In this document: piece after piece, positions 9,240-18,544 of the stretch
How positions within the stretch are numbered: the first letter of the stretch is position 1
Layout: the number at the start of each line of letters is the position of its first letter
Assembly (NCBI GenBank): GCA_958510875.1
Contig: OY294067.1
Location: 33,840,912-33,904,911 of the forward strand
DNA: 64,000 bases
Direction of reading: 5' to 3'
Source of the DNA: Endomychus coccineus
Lineage: Eukaryota; Arthropoda; Insecta; Coleoptera; Endomychidae
Position numbers and translations under genes: made by a program
The notes under the pieces: model-generated
Databases searched by the model: none
Told to the model about the DNA's origin: nothing
Seen by the model: the letters and a program-made list of their open reading frames with translations, nothing else

Positions 9240-11615
9240 TTAATTAATTAAATTAGTATAAATATGACTTAGTGTTTGAACGTCACTCCTATGATTAACA
9301 GACTTGGAGTCACGTTTTATATGAATCATCTCCAGAATAGATCTTTTATAATAATTGGTTTCCTTAGTTAAAATATTAACATTCTTGTAATCAAATTGAT
9401 GGTTATAATCAAAGCAATGTTTAGCAAGCGCGGTGGAATTTTCTAAGTTTTTGTTTCTTGTGCTATACTTATGGCCATACATTCTTTTTTGTAAATATTG
9501 TTTAGAGATACCAGTATAGGTCCCATCACAATCTAAACAATTTAATTTGTATACTGTGTGGGTTTGTTTATCTTTAGGAATTACAGGTTTTAGATTTGAG
9601 AAATATTTCCCAACACAGTTAGTAGGTTTATGCGCTACGTTTATATCATACTTTTTCAAACATTTCTTAATTTTCTCTGAGGTCTCCGGAATGTATGGTA
9701 AAGTTATATAATTGTCTGAATTACCTTTTACGTTATTTTTATATGACGCTCCATTATAAATTTTGTTTATTCTCTCTTTAATAATAGGATTGAAAAAAGT
9801 TTTTGGGTAGCCATTCAATTCCAGTGTATTACGAACAATTTTTAGATTTTTGGGACGGTCCTCTGGGTGGGACAATTTAACCGCGCGGTCTGTAAGACTG
9901 TTTATGACGCTTTTTTTATAACAAGTTGGTGCAACGGAATTGAAGTGAAGATAGCGTTGAGACCAAACTTCTTTAGTAAACCACGAAGTTTTTATTTCTC
10001 CATCTGCATCATGCCTAATGTTCATATCTAAGAAATTTATGTTTTTGTTAACTTCTATTTCACAGGTAAATTGAAGTTTACAGTGGAAATTGTTAAATTT
10101 ATTAATCACGTACTGAATTTTGTCATTGGGAACACACATAAGGCAATCATCTACATACCGTTTAAAAAATACGGGCCGAAAATCTAATGAACTTATAACA
10201 GATTCCTCCAGGCATTCCATAACGAGGTTAGCAATGGTAGCAGAAATAGGAGATCCCATTGCTGTGCCGAATATTTGTCCAAAATATTGTTCACCGTACT
10301 GAAAATAAGTGCATTCTAAACAAAACTTCACAGCATTTATAAATTCCGATTGATCTAGAGGTGTGTGGTTTTTAATCTCTGCCCAACGTTTTTTGATGCT
10401 ATTCAATGCCAAATCGACTGGTATATTTGTAAATAAAGAAACAACGTCTAAGGAAATTAGTTTATGGTTTACGGGTACGGATTGATTTTTTATAAATTCA
10501 TTAAAATGCCATGAGTCTTTCACATAAAATTCATTATTTCCTATTATATTATTGATCGATTTTGATAAAAATTTTGATAAATTGTAAGTAGGCGCTCCTA
10601 TATTACTAATAATGGGTCTTAGAGGTATATCAATTTTATGTAGTTTTGGAAGCCCATAGATATAAGGTGCTAGCCCATTATGGCAAATTAATTTATTTTT
10701 CAATTCAATAGGGATTATCTTATTTTTGTGCCAATTATTTATCAATTTATTCATGTTATTTTGTATTGATAAAGTAGGATCAGATTTTAATTTTTTATAA
10801 GTTGTTTCATCATTTAAAAGGTTTTCTATTTTCTTTTCATAGTCATTTCTATGCATTATGACGGTTTTATTACATTTATCCGCGTTCAAAACTAAAATTT
10901 CAGGGTTAGCATTTAAGAACTCTTTTGTTATTTTTGTATGATAGTTAAGACGATTCTTTGCAGTACCTACTTCTGCTTTCTGTTTGTTCTTCTTGTTTGT
11001 CAAGATGTTACAAATTTTGTTTCTAATTTCATTCTTTTCTTCTAAATTTTTATTCCTGATTCCACATTCTAAATTTGCAATTATATTGTCGATAGGCAGT
11101 TTTTTGTTATCAGGCAATGCAAATTTCGGACCTAAGCTTAACGTATGCTGCACCTCATCCGGAATTTTTGTTTCGGTTAGATTTTTCAACCATTGTTCAT
11201 TGATATTTTGTTTTTCATAAGCTACGCCTTTCATTAGATTATTTATCTTTTTAGATTGTATGGCTTTTATTTTGTTGAAATTTTTTTCGAAATTATTTTG
11301 TTGATTTTGAAAAAATTGCGAGATAAAGTTGCTATCAAAGTTTAAATAACAGGATTGTTTAATGCGTTTAATTTTGTTTTCAACCTCTGTTACATTCGCG
11401 CATGCTTCTTTAATGCATAAATTTAAACAGCTTTTATGAAGCGAATTTAATAATTTTGTGTAAGCCTTCTTATTTTGCAACCTGCTAAACATATTCTCCT
11501 TTGATTTAGATATAATAAAATTTGGGAAAACTTGCAAACTCCTACATCTTACCAGAAATATTCTGCGATTCTTCTCTTTTGCTAATATCTTCATTAATTT
11601 TCCGTATTCCTTCAA
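9240..11615 (-). CDS. Penelope-like reverse transcriptase with GIY-YIG endonuclease, 791 aa
   Basis: The protein copies the element's RNA and nicks target DNA. The basic, lysine-rich N-terminus (1-270) leads into a telomerase-like reverse transcriptase. Visible landmarks: KLHKIDIPLRPIISNIG near 322, DVVSLFTNIP with the first catalytic Asp at 390, GTAMGSPIS near 450, and YVDD at 487-490 with the other two catalytic aspartates. After the thumb, NINFLDMNI is present as in other PLEs. The C-terminal GIY-YIG endonuclease (about 680-791) shows a CLDC pair, the GTYTG strand at 698-702, a KRM segment with the conserved Arg, and ILEMIHI with the catalytic Glu. There are no stops or shifts over 791 codons, a usual length for the family. 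The start is the first ATG after the upstream terminal repeat. Likely competent for movement, though only sequence supports that. Confidence 0.93.
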   Translation of the reverse strand: MKEYGKLMKILAKEKNRRIFLVRCRSLQVFPNFIISKSKENMFSRLQNKKAYTKLLNSLHKSCLNLCIKEACANVTEVENKIKRIKQSCYLNFDSNFISQFFQNQQNNFEKNFNKIKAIQSKKINNLMKGVAYEKQNINEQWLKNLTETKIPDEVQHTLSLGPKFALPDNKKLPIDNIIANLECGIRNKNLEEKNEIRNKICNILTNKKNKQKAEVGTAKNRLNYHTKITKEFLNANPEILVLNADKCNKTVIMHRNDYEKKIENLLNDETTYKKLKSDPTLSIQNNMNKLINNWHKNKIIPIELKNKLICHNGLAPYIYGLPKLHKIDIPLRPIISNIGAPTYNLSKFLSKSINNIIGNNEFYVKDSWHFNEFIKNQSVPVNHKLISLDVVSLFTNIPVDLALNSIKKRWAEIKNHTPLDQSEFINAVKFCLECTYFQYGEQYFGQIFGTAMGSPISATIANLVMECLEESVISSLDFRPVFFKRYVDDCLMCVPNDKIQYVINKFNNFHCKLQFTCEIEVNKNINFLDMNIRHDADGEIKTSWFTKEVWSQRYLHFNSVAPTCYKKSVINSLTDRAVKLSHPEDRPKNLKIVRNTLELNGYPKTFFNPIIKERINKIYNGASYKNNVKGNSDNYITLPYIPETSEKIKKCLKKYDINVAHKPTNCVGKYFSNLKPVIPKDKQTHTVYKLNCLDCDGTYTGISKQYLQKRMYGHKYSTRNKNLENSTALAKHCFDYNHQFDYKNVNILTKETNYYKRSILEMIHIKRDSKSVNHRSDVQTLSHIYTNLIN

Positions 11616-11674
11616 ATCTCCAGGATAGGTGGTTGTTCCTTCCGTATTAAGGCTTATATCCCAGCCAAAATTAT

Positions 11675-11804
11675 AAATAAAGATTCTTGACCCACGTATG
11701 AATTAATACACAATTCTCGGGAAATAGGTCACATTGACACATATATTTTTATTTTTACCCTCGTCTTTACGTACGTTTCGGTCTCACGACCATCATCAGA
11801 AGAC
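11675..11804 (-). repeat. PLE1 terminal direct repeat, 5' copy
   Basis: Identical by eye to 8709-8838; lies about 60 bp upstream of the start codon and therefore probably holds the promoter and 5' leader. Immediately after it (11805-11822) the segment ACCATCATCAGAAGAC is repeated once more, then the inverted arm begins. Confidence 0.88.
11763..11804 (-). ncRNA. Hammerhead ribozyme (PLE1, 5' repeat)
   Basis: Same sequence and fold as the copy at 8797-8838, with intact CTGATGA and GAAA boxes. Two same-strand hammerheads bracket the gene, so self-cleavage of a long transcript would release a unit-length RNA. Confidence 0.78.
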
Positions 11805-11822
11805 ACACCATCATCAGAAGAC

Positions 11823-12552
11823 AGCACAAGAAACAAAAACTTAGAAAATTCCACCGCGCTTGCTAAACATTGCTTTGATTATAACCATCAATTTGATTAC
11901 AAGAATGTTAATATTTTAACTAAGGAAACCAATTATTATAAAAGATCTATTCTGGAGATGATTCATATAAAACGTGACTCCAAGTCTGTTAATCATAGGA
12001 GTGACGTTCAAACACTAAGTCATATTTATACTAATTTAATTAATTAATATTCTTGCAAATTCCTACTTACGTCCTTATAATGTAAAAGTTTACTTTAGGT
12101 AGAATTGGCTAAAGTATTTCCCACAGGCCAGAGACCTTCTTTTATCACCTAATAAATTATGACATCTGGCGCTTAAATGAACACTTGAGATTGTCTCGTC
12201 TGTTAGCAAAGAAGATAGAACTCTTTGTCTGTTAGTCTCTCGCAGACATTTATGAAATGTGTTCGTATTTATTGATGATTCTACTTAATAGTGGATTTTT
12301 AATTTTTACGCTGCAACATTGCTGTGTTATAGTTCCGATTTCATGTCTCCGTTCGTTTCGCGACGTTGGCATTTAAACGAAATTTGTGCGATAAGGACGC
12401 TTTGTGTTATTACAGTATTTCTAAGTAATCAGGTTATTGTATTAATAAGTCTTCTGATGATGGTCGTGAGACCGAAACGTACGTAAAGACGAGGGTAAAA
12501 ATAAAAATATATGTGTCAATGTGACCTATTTCCCGAGAATTGTGTATTAATT
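11823..12552 (+). repeat. PLE1 inverted, truncated arm
   Basis: Reverse complement of 8735-9464. It holds the last 75 codons of the PLE1 gene, the 3' untranslated part and a third hammerhead, all in plus orientation. It could pair with the 3' end of the element to form a 730-bp hairpin. Confidence 0.9.
12449..12490 (+). ncRNA. Hammerhead ribozyme (PLE1, inverted arm)
   Basis: GTCTT 12449-12453, CTGATGA 12454-12460, spare T 12461, helix II 12462-12465 with 12470-12473, GAAA 12474-12477, palindrome ACGTACGT 12477-12484, A 12485, AAGAC 12486-12490. Intact core on the plus strand. Confidence 0.78.
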
Positions 12553-12564
12553 GATGTTATTAAA

Positions 12565-13560
12565 GTATATTGGTTTGATCTTTTGTTTCTCTTGCCTTCA
12601 CTGTTAGCAAGCAATTTAGGAATATTCATCTGAGCTTCCCAGTAGAAGGGCACCTATTTCACAACAATACATTAATTTAGAAGTCAGGAATAAATATTAC
12701 TCAAATCTTTGCAGAATGTATCCTTAGCTTCAAACAATGGTTGCCCTACAAAGAAAAACGTACAGGTGACTTGTTCCATGTTCTCAAATAGCGGGTCTCG
12801 TATAAAATGTTGGTCAAGAAAAAAGTATGAATAAGAGAAGTAGGAAGTTTATTCTTAATTCCCCGAAAACAATTTTTGCATTCGTCTCCTTCTGGTTCAA
12901 TTCCTGTTGGTTCAATTCGAGTATTGATTAACGATTTTATTGATCTCAAGGCGAGGTTACGGAACATCAGGCGATCAATTATCGACAGCTATAATATAGA
13001 ACTCACACCTAGTAAAAAAATATAAACATAGATCTACATTTTATTCTAGTTCTATAAACAAAATAATTCAACAAAAATTAGCCAGGGTGCTGTGATGCAG
13101 ACAACATTTAGTGTAACAACATAAACGTGACCATTAAACAACAGTGACAATAAACAGTTAGAAAAAACACAGAGTGACTTGGGGAGTGGCGCTCGGCCAA
13201 CGTACCACAAAACCACCATTTGTGAAGATGTTGGGACAGGACCGGCCAAAGTCGCCAGCGAGATGGCGCTGCGGTCAGTCCCTGTAACAGACAATATCAG
13301 TTAGCCTGGTAATAGCAAATTACATGATATCGATTCTCACATATAATTATTAAATAAGTTGTCATGTCAAGATTTCTTGACTTCAGTCCAGATATTCTCA
13401 TTATTTAGGTAGTAATGAAACAGAAAATCGTAATAATGTTAGATTTCATTTGAGGTACTTGTTTAGTTCTGTTTTATAAGAACGATGATTTATTTTAAGT
13501 TGCGAAATATTCATAGTTTGTGACGAATATATTGGAAATACTAACACTCTTGAATAGTAG
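12565..13560. other. Unrecognised DNA
   Basis: Nothing I can name. The open stretches at 12746-12967 and 13052-13294 (minus) lack any family motif. Confidence 0.5.
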
Positions 13561-13567
13561 ACTTAAG

Positions 13568-14082
13568 AGTTCTTGGGTTCCGGATGGATCCCGCGTCATA
13601 ACAGCACAACTTGTTGCCAACGTTTCGCCAACCATTACAGGTGGCATCTCCAGGACAGGCTTGAGGCTTGAACTGAAACTGATTCCTCTGGTTTCTGTAG
13701 CAGTATTTATTGTAGGAAAAAACCTTCACGCTACACAGTTCACTGCCTTTATTGCGGTGCGATAGAAATCCTGAAACATCCAAATAGTCTAAACCTTGAC
13801 TGAGGATATTACCTTCCCAACATTTGTAATCCCATCATCGCAATTTTTCTTTTCGCAAATGAGCACACAACGGCAGAGTCAGGTGTCAGAACGGTGATAA
13901 CAACTGGAATAAAGGCAGTGAACTGTACAGCGTGGAGTTTTTTTTTCCTACAATAAATACCTCTTCAGAATCCAGAAGAATGGATTTCAGTTTAAGCTTC
14001 AAGCCTGCCCTTAATGGTTGGCGAAAAGTCAGTATCACGTCGTGCTATTGTGAAGTGGAATTCATTCGGAAGCCAAGAATTT
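13568..14082. repeat. Penelope-type terminal repeat, family B, large inverted pair
   Basis: The left arm (13568-13760) and right arm (13905-14082) are inverted copies: TTCCGGATGG near the left edge answers TTCGGAAGCC near the right, and CAGTTCACTGCCTTTATT (13737-13754) answers AATAAAGGCAGTGAACTG near 13910. The left arm holds a hammerhead relic on the minus strand (13615-13656) with CTGGAGA for CTGAAGA. In the right arm the CTGAAGA box and half of helix II are deleted. Same family as 1474-1690 and 44440-44640. Confidence 0.7.
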
Positions 14083-14089
14083 TCAATAC

Positions 14090-14720
14090 TAACACTCACA
14101 CAAAATAAACTTGCTGCTTAAACAGTTTCCTCCATCTGTGATAACTCGATGAAGGTGTTTCTTGGACCCGCATGATTGTCATGTGATAACTTGAAGTGGA
14201 GAGGGATAGTTAGGTGTCAACCTGGTTCTAGGCGTTTTAGTTCGATGGTTGATCGGAGAAGGTGAAATTATACCATCGAATATTTTGAGGGTTTTATTGG
14301 TAACACATAACAGGTAGTAAAGACGTGTATGTATTACCACATAGTCAGTCAAATAACACTAAATTACATTTATGATAGGTAAAATCGGGTTCTGCTTACA
14401 AACTGACTAACTTATTTCTACATAAGGATGATCTCTTAATACCTATGCTACAAGGGAACTCCTTCACGTCACAATGTTGATACTTGGACATAATCAGCCC
14501 CTTGTCCGAAGGTTGACCTCAGCTTCGACCTTGCCATTCTATGTATTGCAGCTTTGTGTCGTGAAGTCAATGACATTTAACATTATTTGCACTTCATTAG
14601 TTTACGCAAAACGCAAGTGATGGTGATCCAAGACGAAGTTATCAATAGGGTCGTTCAGTGAAATTAACATTATAACCTTTTTATGGATTTTCTTGTAGTG
14701 TCTGGACCCCCAATATACTG
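14090..14720. other. Unrecognised DNA
   Basis: No gene or repeat recognised between the family B pair and the THAP locus. Confidence 0.5.
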
Positions 14721-14834
14721 ACAAAAATTTCAGACCAATAGCTCTATCCTGTACTGAAATAATTCAAGTTGAAGTTGCGCTGTTGAAAAGTACCGAAAAC
14801 AGCGCGTGACGTCAATATACGCACACGTAGTCTA

Positions 14835-15041
14835 GTGGCCGCGGCATCGCTTGTGTTACTCGTATTTATCCTGTTGGTGAAGTGTATTGTTCTTTTTGAG
14901 ATGTACACATTGAAAGCTGGATTTATGAAAGCAGATTCTAGTAATCTACCAGAAGTGGATTTATTTATGATAATGGACGATTTCAACAAAAATAAGGACT
15001 TTATTAGCAGTGAAATGAAGGGAGTAAAATTACAACGGTAA
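14835..15041 (+). pseudogene. Fragment resembling the N-terminal part of SWIM-finger transposon proteins
   Basis: A 68-codon frame on the plus strand. Its second half (MYTLKAGFMKAD, LPEVDLFMIMDDF, FISSEMKGVKLQR) resembles, from memory of the pattern, the start of SWIM zinc-finger/YqaJ-type proteins found in insect repeats (PxVDxFM and EMRGVK signatures). No SWIM cysteines follow; the frame ends at 15041. It lies opposite and just downstream of the THAP gene, so the two are fragments on opposite strands. An inverted repeat CGTATA(G/T)TGACGTCAC at 14806-14821 and 15728-15743 brackets both, which suggests one rearranged element. The family call is weak. Confidence 0.35.
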
Positions 15042-15084
15042 ATAAACACACTAGATTTTATCAGAAGTATTCTATATTTACACT

Positions 15085-15624
15085 TCACATTCACTTGAAT
15101 ACCACGATCCGCGGTTTGTGTCGCAGTAGTAGTTTCTCTTTTTGTGTCTTCATTAAGAGCAGCCAAATCATTATCAGAAATTTCAGTGATGTAAGTCTGC
15201 ATAATATTTAGCTTTTCTCGTTTTTTGAATACTTCCCTAGGTTTGGTACTATGTGAATAAGTGCGGTTTTTTTGGCAAACAAAAATATGCGGTATTACAC
15301 CTGGCTTCATTTGTATTCTGCCACTTTTCATAGTTTTTAAGTACATGTAATTTTCTATGTCCTTTTCAACCTGATATGAAAATGATGTATTAGAAATTAA
15401 ACTCATCCTCATTATATTGATATGCTCACATCAAAATGATCTTCGCAACAGTATCTCGATCCTTTGTCAGACACAAAATCAGTTCTACGCATAGCACGCT
15501 GCCAAGCTTTTCTTACTTTCTGGTTGGCAGGAAAACAAATGAATAGCTTATCCGGTGCGTTTATAGATGTATTCCTACACTCTGGTACCACGCAACTTTA
15601 GCGAAAACTCTTTTTATCGCTCAT
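15085..15624 (-). pseudogene. THAP zinc-finger gene, two exons, one premature stop
   Basis: Exon 1 (15624 to 15430) starts MSDKKSFR, has a TAA stop at 15598-15600, then continues in frame as SCVVPECRNTS ... KAWQRAMRR ... YCCEDHFD. This is a C2CH THAP DNA-binding finger: CVVPEC cysteines, the invariant Trp, and the closing C-x2-H. A 59-nt intron (15429-15371) with GTGAGC donor and ATATCAG acceptor joins phase 0 to exon 2, VEKDIENYMYLKTM ... RIQMKPGVIPHIF, the usual sequence after this THAP class. Later TADRGIQVN also fits. Reading remains sensible to about 15085. THAP fingers occur in P-type transposases and in their domesticated relatives; which applies here is unclear. The single stop directly before the finger is the only defect seen in exon 1. 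Confidence 0.7.
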
Positions 15625-16412
15625 TATAAATCAAACGACAGTAAATTCACGATATATATAGTCAACACACAACGAAAACTGACCCGAGTTGACTAATAAC
15701 GAATACCTCTTGTCTGACGCAACCGTACGTATAGTGACGTCACAATCAGCCGCGCCTAGTTTAGCCGCGCACGGATATCAAATATTAATTTTAGGCTGTA
15801 AAAATGTAGATACAAAATTTGTTTTTGATAGTTAGACTATTTGAGTACAGTACTTTTGAATTATGAAATAAAAAAAAAAATTGAATGAGCCTATTGTATA
15901 AATAGGCAATCCTGGGGTCGCTACTAATTTTATTGACGTGCAAGGACTTGCTAAATTGATTTCCGGATGGTGTACATACCAACGTCAACGTCAGCGTCAA
16001 CTATTTTCCTACTCTTTAAGATTTCCTAGTGATATGAAAAAGTATTTCACTGGACAGACGTACCTCATTTAACTACAAATGTCGAATATACGTATTATGT
16101 CCAAGGGTCCGAAAAAGAGCAAGAAAAATATATGCGCATTCAAATGAATCCAAATCGGTAAAAAGCAAAGATTTCAACTGAAACCTTAACGAATTATGTC
16201 TAAAATTAAGTTTGCTTATGCATTAATATTGAAGTAATTTTCCATTTTTTATTCCATTTTAGATTTTTTTTACTTTTTTACACTTTGACTATACGAAAAA
16301 GAAATCTATAATGTTCGAAAAACATCGTGTGAGCCAGCGGTATAATGTTGGGAAAGGAGATAGACATTCGATTTTTCTTATAGGTTTGGAGGGTATAGGC
16401 ATAGGGAAAACC

Positions 16413-17005
16413 CACGGTCGTACATACAGGTCTGGAAACTTGGGGCTGTTTCCTATGTGAGAAGTGGGACCGCTAAGCGTCGACTGTCGCGTAGTATCAA
16501 AAGACGTCACGGGTGGCGAGGGATATTCTCTGGCACGTATACGACCGTGTTCTCTGACAACTGTCAGTTGATTTGTAAACACAAGGAATACCTGCGTTTT
16601 TAGAAACAAATTACGAAACCGTGCATTGTGCCGAAATATAAAACGGGGTACAAAAGTGTGAAGCAAGAAACTTCTGTTTTTATAGTGCCGAAAGATGCGG
16701 AAATGCGAAAAAAGTGGATGCTTGCGATTCCGGATAGAAATCGTTTTAACGAGGTCTTTTGTGTGCGTCATGTATAACGAAAAAGGGGAAGTTATTTCTA
16801 AGGTGAGTAATACATTTTGACAAGAGTAACAGTTCTATTCCTCTCTCAAATCAGAATACTTAGTAACACTGCTTGCGATTCCGGAAAGAAATCGTTTTAC
16901 CGATCCAAGCGCTAGCTAGTGGTTGAGCGAGGGACTACGAGTTTGGCGACGCGTAAGAGACCCATATCAAACATACGAGTCCCCGGACCTGTATGTACGA
17001 CCGTG
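16413..17005 (+). mobile_element. Non-autonomous P-like element with THAP exon
   Basis: A 593-bp insertion inside the LINE. Its ends are perfect 20-bp terminal inverted repeats, CACGGTCGTACATACAGGTC, and it is flanked by a perfect 8-bp duplication GGAAAACC (16405-16412 and 17006-17013). Eight-base GC-containing duplications and CA-starting ends are typical of the P superfamily. Removing the insert and one GGAAAACC restores continuous similarity to the LINE copy at 31.5 kb. It carries one THAP exon and no transposase core, so it would need a helper. Confidence 0.88.
16613..16802 (+). pseudogene. THAP exon of the P-like element
   Basis: The frame from 16613 reads TKPCIVPKYKTG, then TSVFIVPKD, KKWMLAIPDRNRF and FCVRH. 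This is a C2CH THAP finger with the invariant Trp, the FxxP-type core and a terminal C-x2-H (16760-16771). One Cys of the first pair is not seen (CIVPKY where C-x2-4-C is usual). Just after CVRH a frame slip leads to NEKGEVISK and a good 5' splice site AAG/GTGAGT at 16800-16808, as expected for the first exon of a P-type transposase gene. The start codon is ATT/ACG instead of ATG in this frame. The DNA-binding exon outlived the rest of the gene. Confidence 0.7.
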
Positions 17006-17629
17006 GGAAAACCTCACTAGGTAAAAAGAGCTCCACAACTTTGCTGTTCGATAGAAAAAATTAAGTCTGGTAGGAAGAAGTTAGGCAGGTCTCGAGCTTG
17101 ACATTGAAGGGGTGACTAGCTTAAGCCATTCTGGTCTGCCAACCAGGAATCTGCCAGGGTGAAATAATATACTAGATTTCTAATTACCACCGGCCATGGA
17201 CATATCTATTGAAAAAGGAAAGATCGCTCACCTTTCTACGATGTTCTAGAGAGGTCATTCAATTCGTAAGAATCAGAAGATTCTTAGATTCTGTTCTTCT
17301 GAGCAGAATCCAAGAGCTTCAGCGTATGTTTGGGAGCCGAACTCCGAACATATGAACAGTACTCCAGGACAGGTTGAATCTGTGCTTTGTAGATTATGAG
17401 GAGCTGCTTGGATGGAATATGAAACCAGGTTCTTGTGAAGCAGTTCTTGCAATGGACTTCACATGATCATCCCAGGAGAGGGTACTGTTGGTGGTGATCT
17501 CGAGTGATATGGAAGACTTCATAAGGATTGTTCTACCTGACATCATCATATTAGGGATTGTGAGATTCGCCTTCTTGGAGGAGATGCAAGCTTGAATTGA
17601 GTTATCATCAGAAAAATAGTGTAATCTGA

Positions 17630-18530
17630 GTTACCTCTATTAGGTCTTATCGAAGATGAATCCTTTTTCGTTTACACATTGAATAAGAGAGACAACTCGA
17701 TGTGAAAACGCTTTTTCCTCTTCTCATCTTCTTCACAGAGTGCCCGTTCTAATAGTCGTTTATATTAATGTTCCAAATCGGAATTGGTAGAATATTACAA
17801 ACCAATTGTGGAACTACCTATTTTTCGAGCAAATTTCCGGAATAATATACATAGATGCAATAAACATACCGTAATGAACATTGATATTATTGCTGTGTCT
17901 GCATATTTGCGACCATCATTAGAGGTTGATTTATACGGATAGCCGCTACATTACTCTCAATTACCATAACGAACCACACCTCTTATTTGTACGTGACCGA
18001 TACTGACCGTCGCATTCGGCTGTGATGGCCTTATTTATAGCTTTTGAACGGCCCTGTTACAGTATTATTGCGACGTTTTATCCCGTTTTTCAATAATTAA
18101 TTTTCCTCTATTTATTCATGGCTACGTATATTGGTTACCGTTTGTTTCCATTCAATTCGAACGATTTGAATAATGGATCTTATCGAATTGCAGCGACACC
18201 GAATTCGTACGTAGTGTCGTATATTTATACGAGAAAACGGTTCTACTAGGAATAAATTGTTTCCCTCTCATTCGGAAATTCATGTATAACCTTTACACTG
18301 CTGAATACGTGAATTACAAATGCATTCTTCCAGTCACTTTATTAATTTCGTTCTTTCACTGGAAAGAGAAATGTCTACCACGAATCATGATTTGGACACA
18401 ATCGGATGATATAAAATCTATAATCTATAGATTCAACTTTCTCTTGGTGTGGATAAATTTCAGAAATGTGTAGAATAGTCAAATAAAACACAGCCAAATT
18501 TACAGAGAATGCAATGTGGTAATTCAAAAT
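17630..18530. other. Unrecognised DNA
   Basis: Nothing recognised, including the open stretch at 18282-18473. Confidence 0.5.
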
Positions 18531-18544
18531 ATCTGAAAGCCCTA

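Larger units (their letters stand above)
8710..12552 (-). mobile_element. Complete Penelope-like element (PLE1)
   Basis: A 3.84-kb element read on the minus strand. Boundaries are set by a perfect 12-bp target duplication GATGTTATTAAA at 8698-8709 and 12553-12564. Inside, a 130-bp sequence at 8709-8838 is repeated directly at 11675-11804, and 11823-12552 is an inverted copy of 8735-9464 (about 730 bp) that includes the last 75 codons of the gene. This layout of direct plus inverted, 5'-truncated terminal repeats is typical of Penelope elements. The direct repeats look identical and I noticed a single mismatch between the inverted arms (near 9053), so the insertion should be recent. One open gene fills most of the interior. 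Confidence 0.93.
16270..17625 (-). pseudogene. LINE 3' portion (Jockey/CR1-like), split by a P-like element
   Basis: On the minus strand from 17625 broken frames read as the end of a non-LTR reverse transcriptase: IQACISSKK, EITTNSTLSWDDHVKSIART, a YKAQIQPVLEYC block, APKHTLKLLDSAQK, LEHRRKVSDLSFFNRY, then SHPFNVKLET. The last segment (16412-16270) matches the end of the related copy at 31010-31660 nucleotide by nucleotide, including ATAATGTTCGAAAAACATCG. Between them a 593-bp element is inserted at 16413-17005. Several stops and shifts are present. The SAPKxxLKLLDSxQ and HRRxVxxLS blocks are hallmarks of the post-RT region in Jockey/CR1-like insect LINEs. Confidence 0.75.

Noticed and set aside
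10120..11220. Plus-strand frames at 10120-10302 and 10984-11220
   Set aside because: They are antisense to the Penelope reverse transcriptase gene.
8713..12552. Reading PLE1 as a DNA transposon because of its inverted arms
   Set aside because: The arm is a truncated copy of the 3' end including coding sequence, the encoded protein is a reverse transcriptase, and the target duplication is 12 bp; all fit Penelope elements.
14744..15130. C-terminal half of the 222-codon minus-strand frame at the THAP locus
   Set aside because: Past about 15085 the resemblance to THAP proteins ends and the frame runs antisense to a more convincing plus-strand fragment.
16289..16771. 160-codon minus-strand frame
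   Set aside because: It crosses the junction between the LINE and the P-like element and runs antisense to the THAP exon, so it is a shadow frame.
16401..17013. TSD of AAAA with 22-bp terminal repeats starting CCC for the P-like element
   Set aside because: Shifting the ends by two bases gives a perfect 8-bp duplication and ends starting with CA, which fits the P superfamily better.
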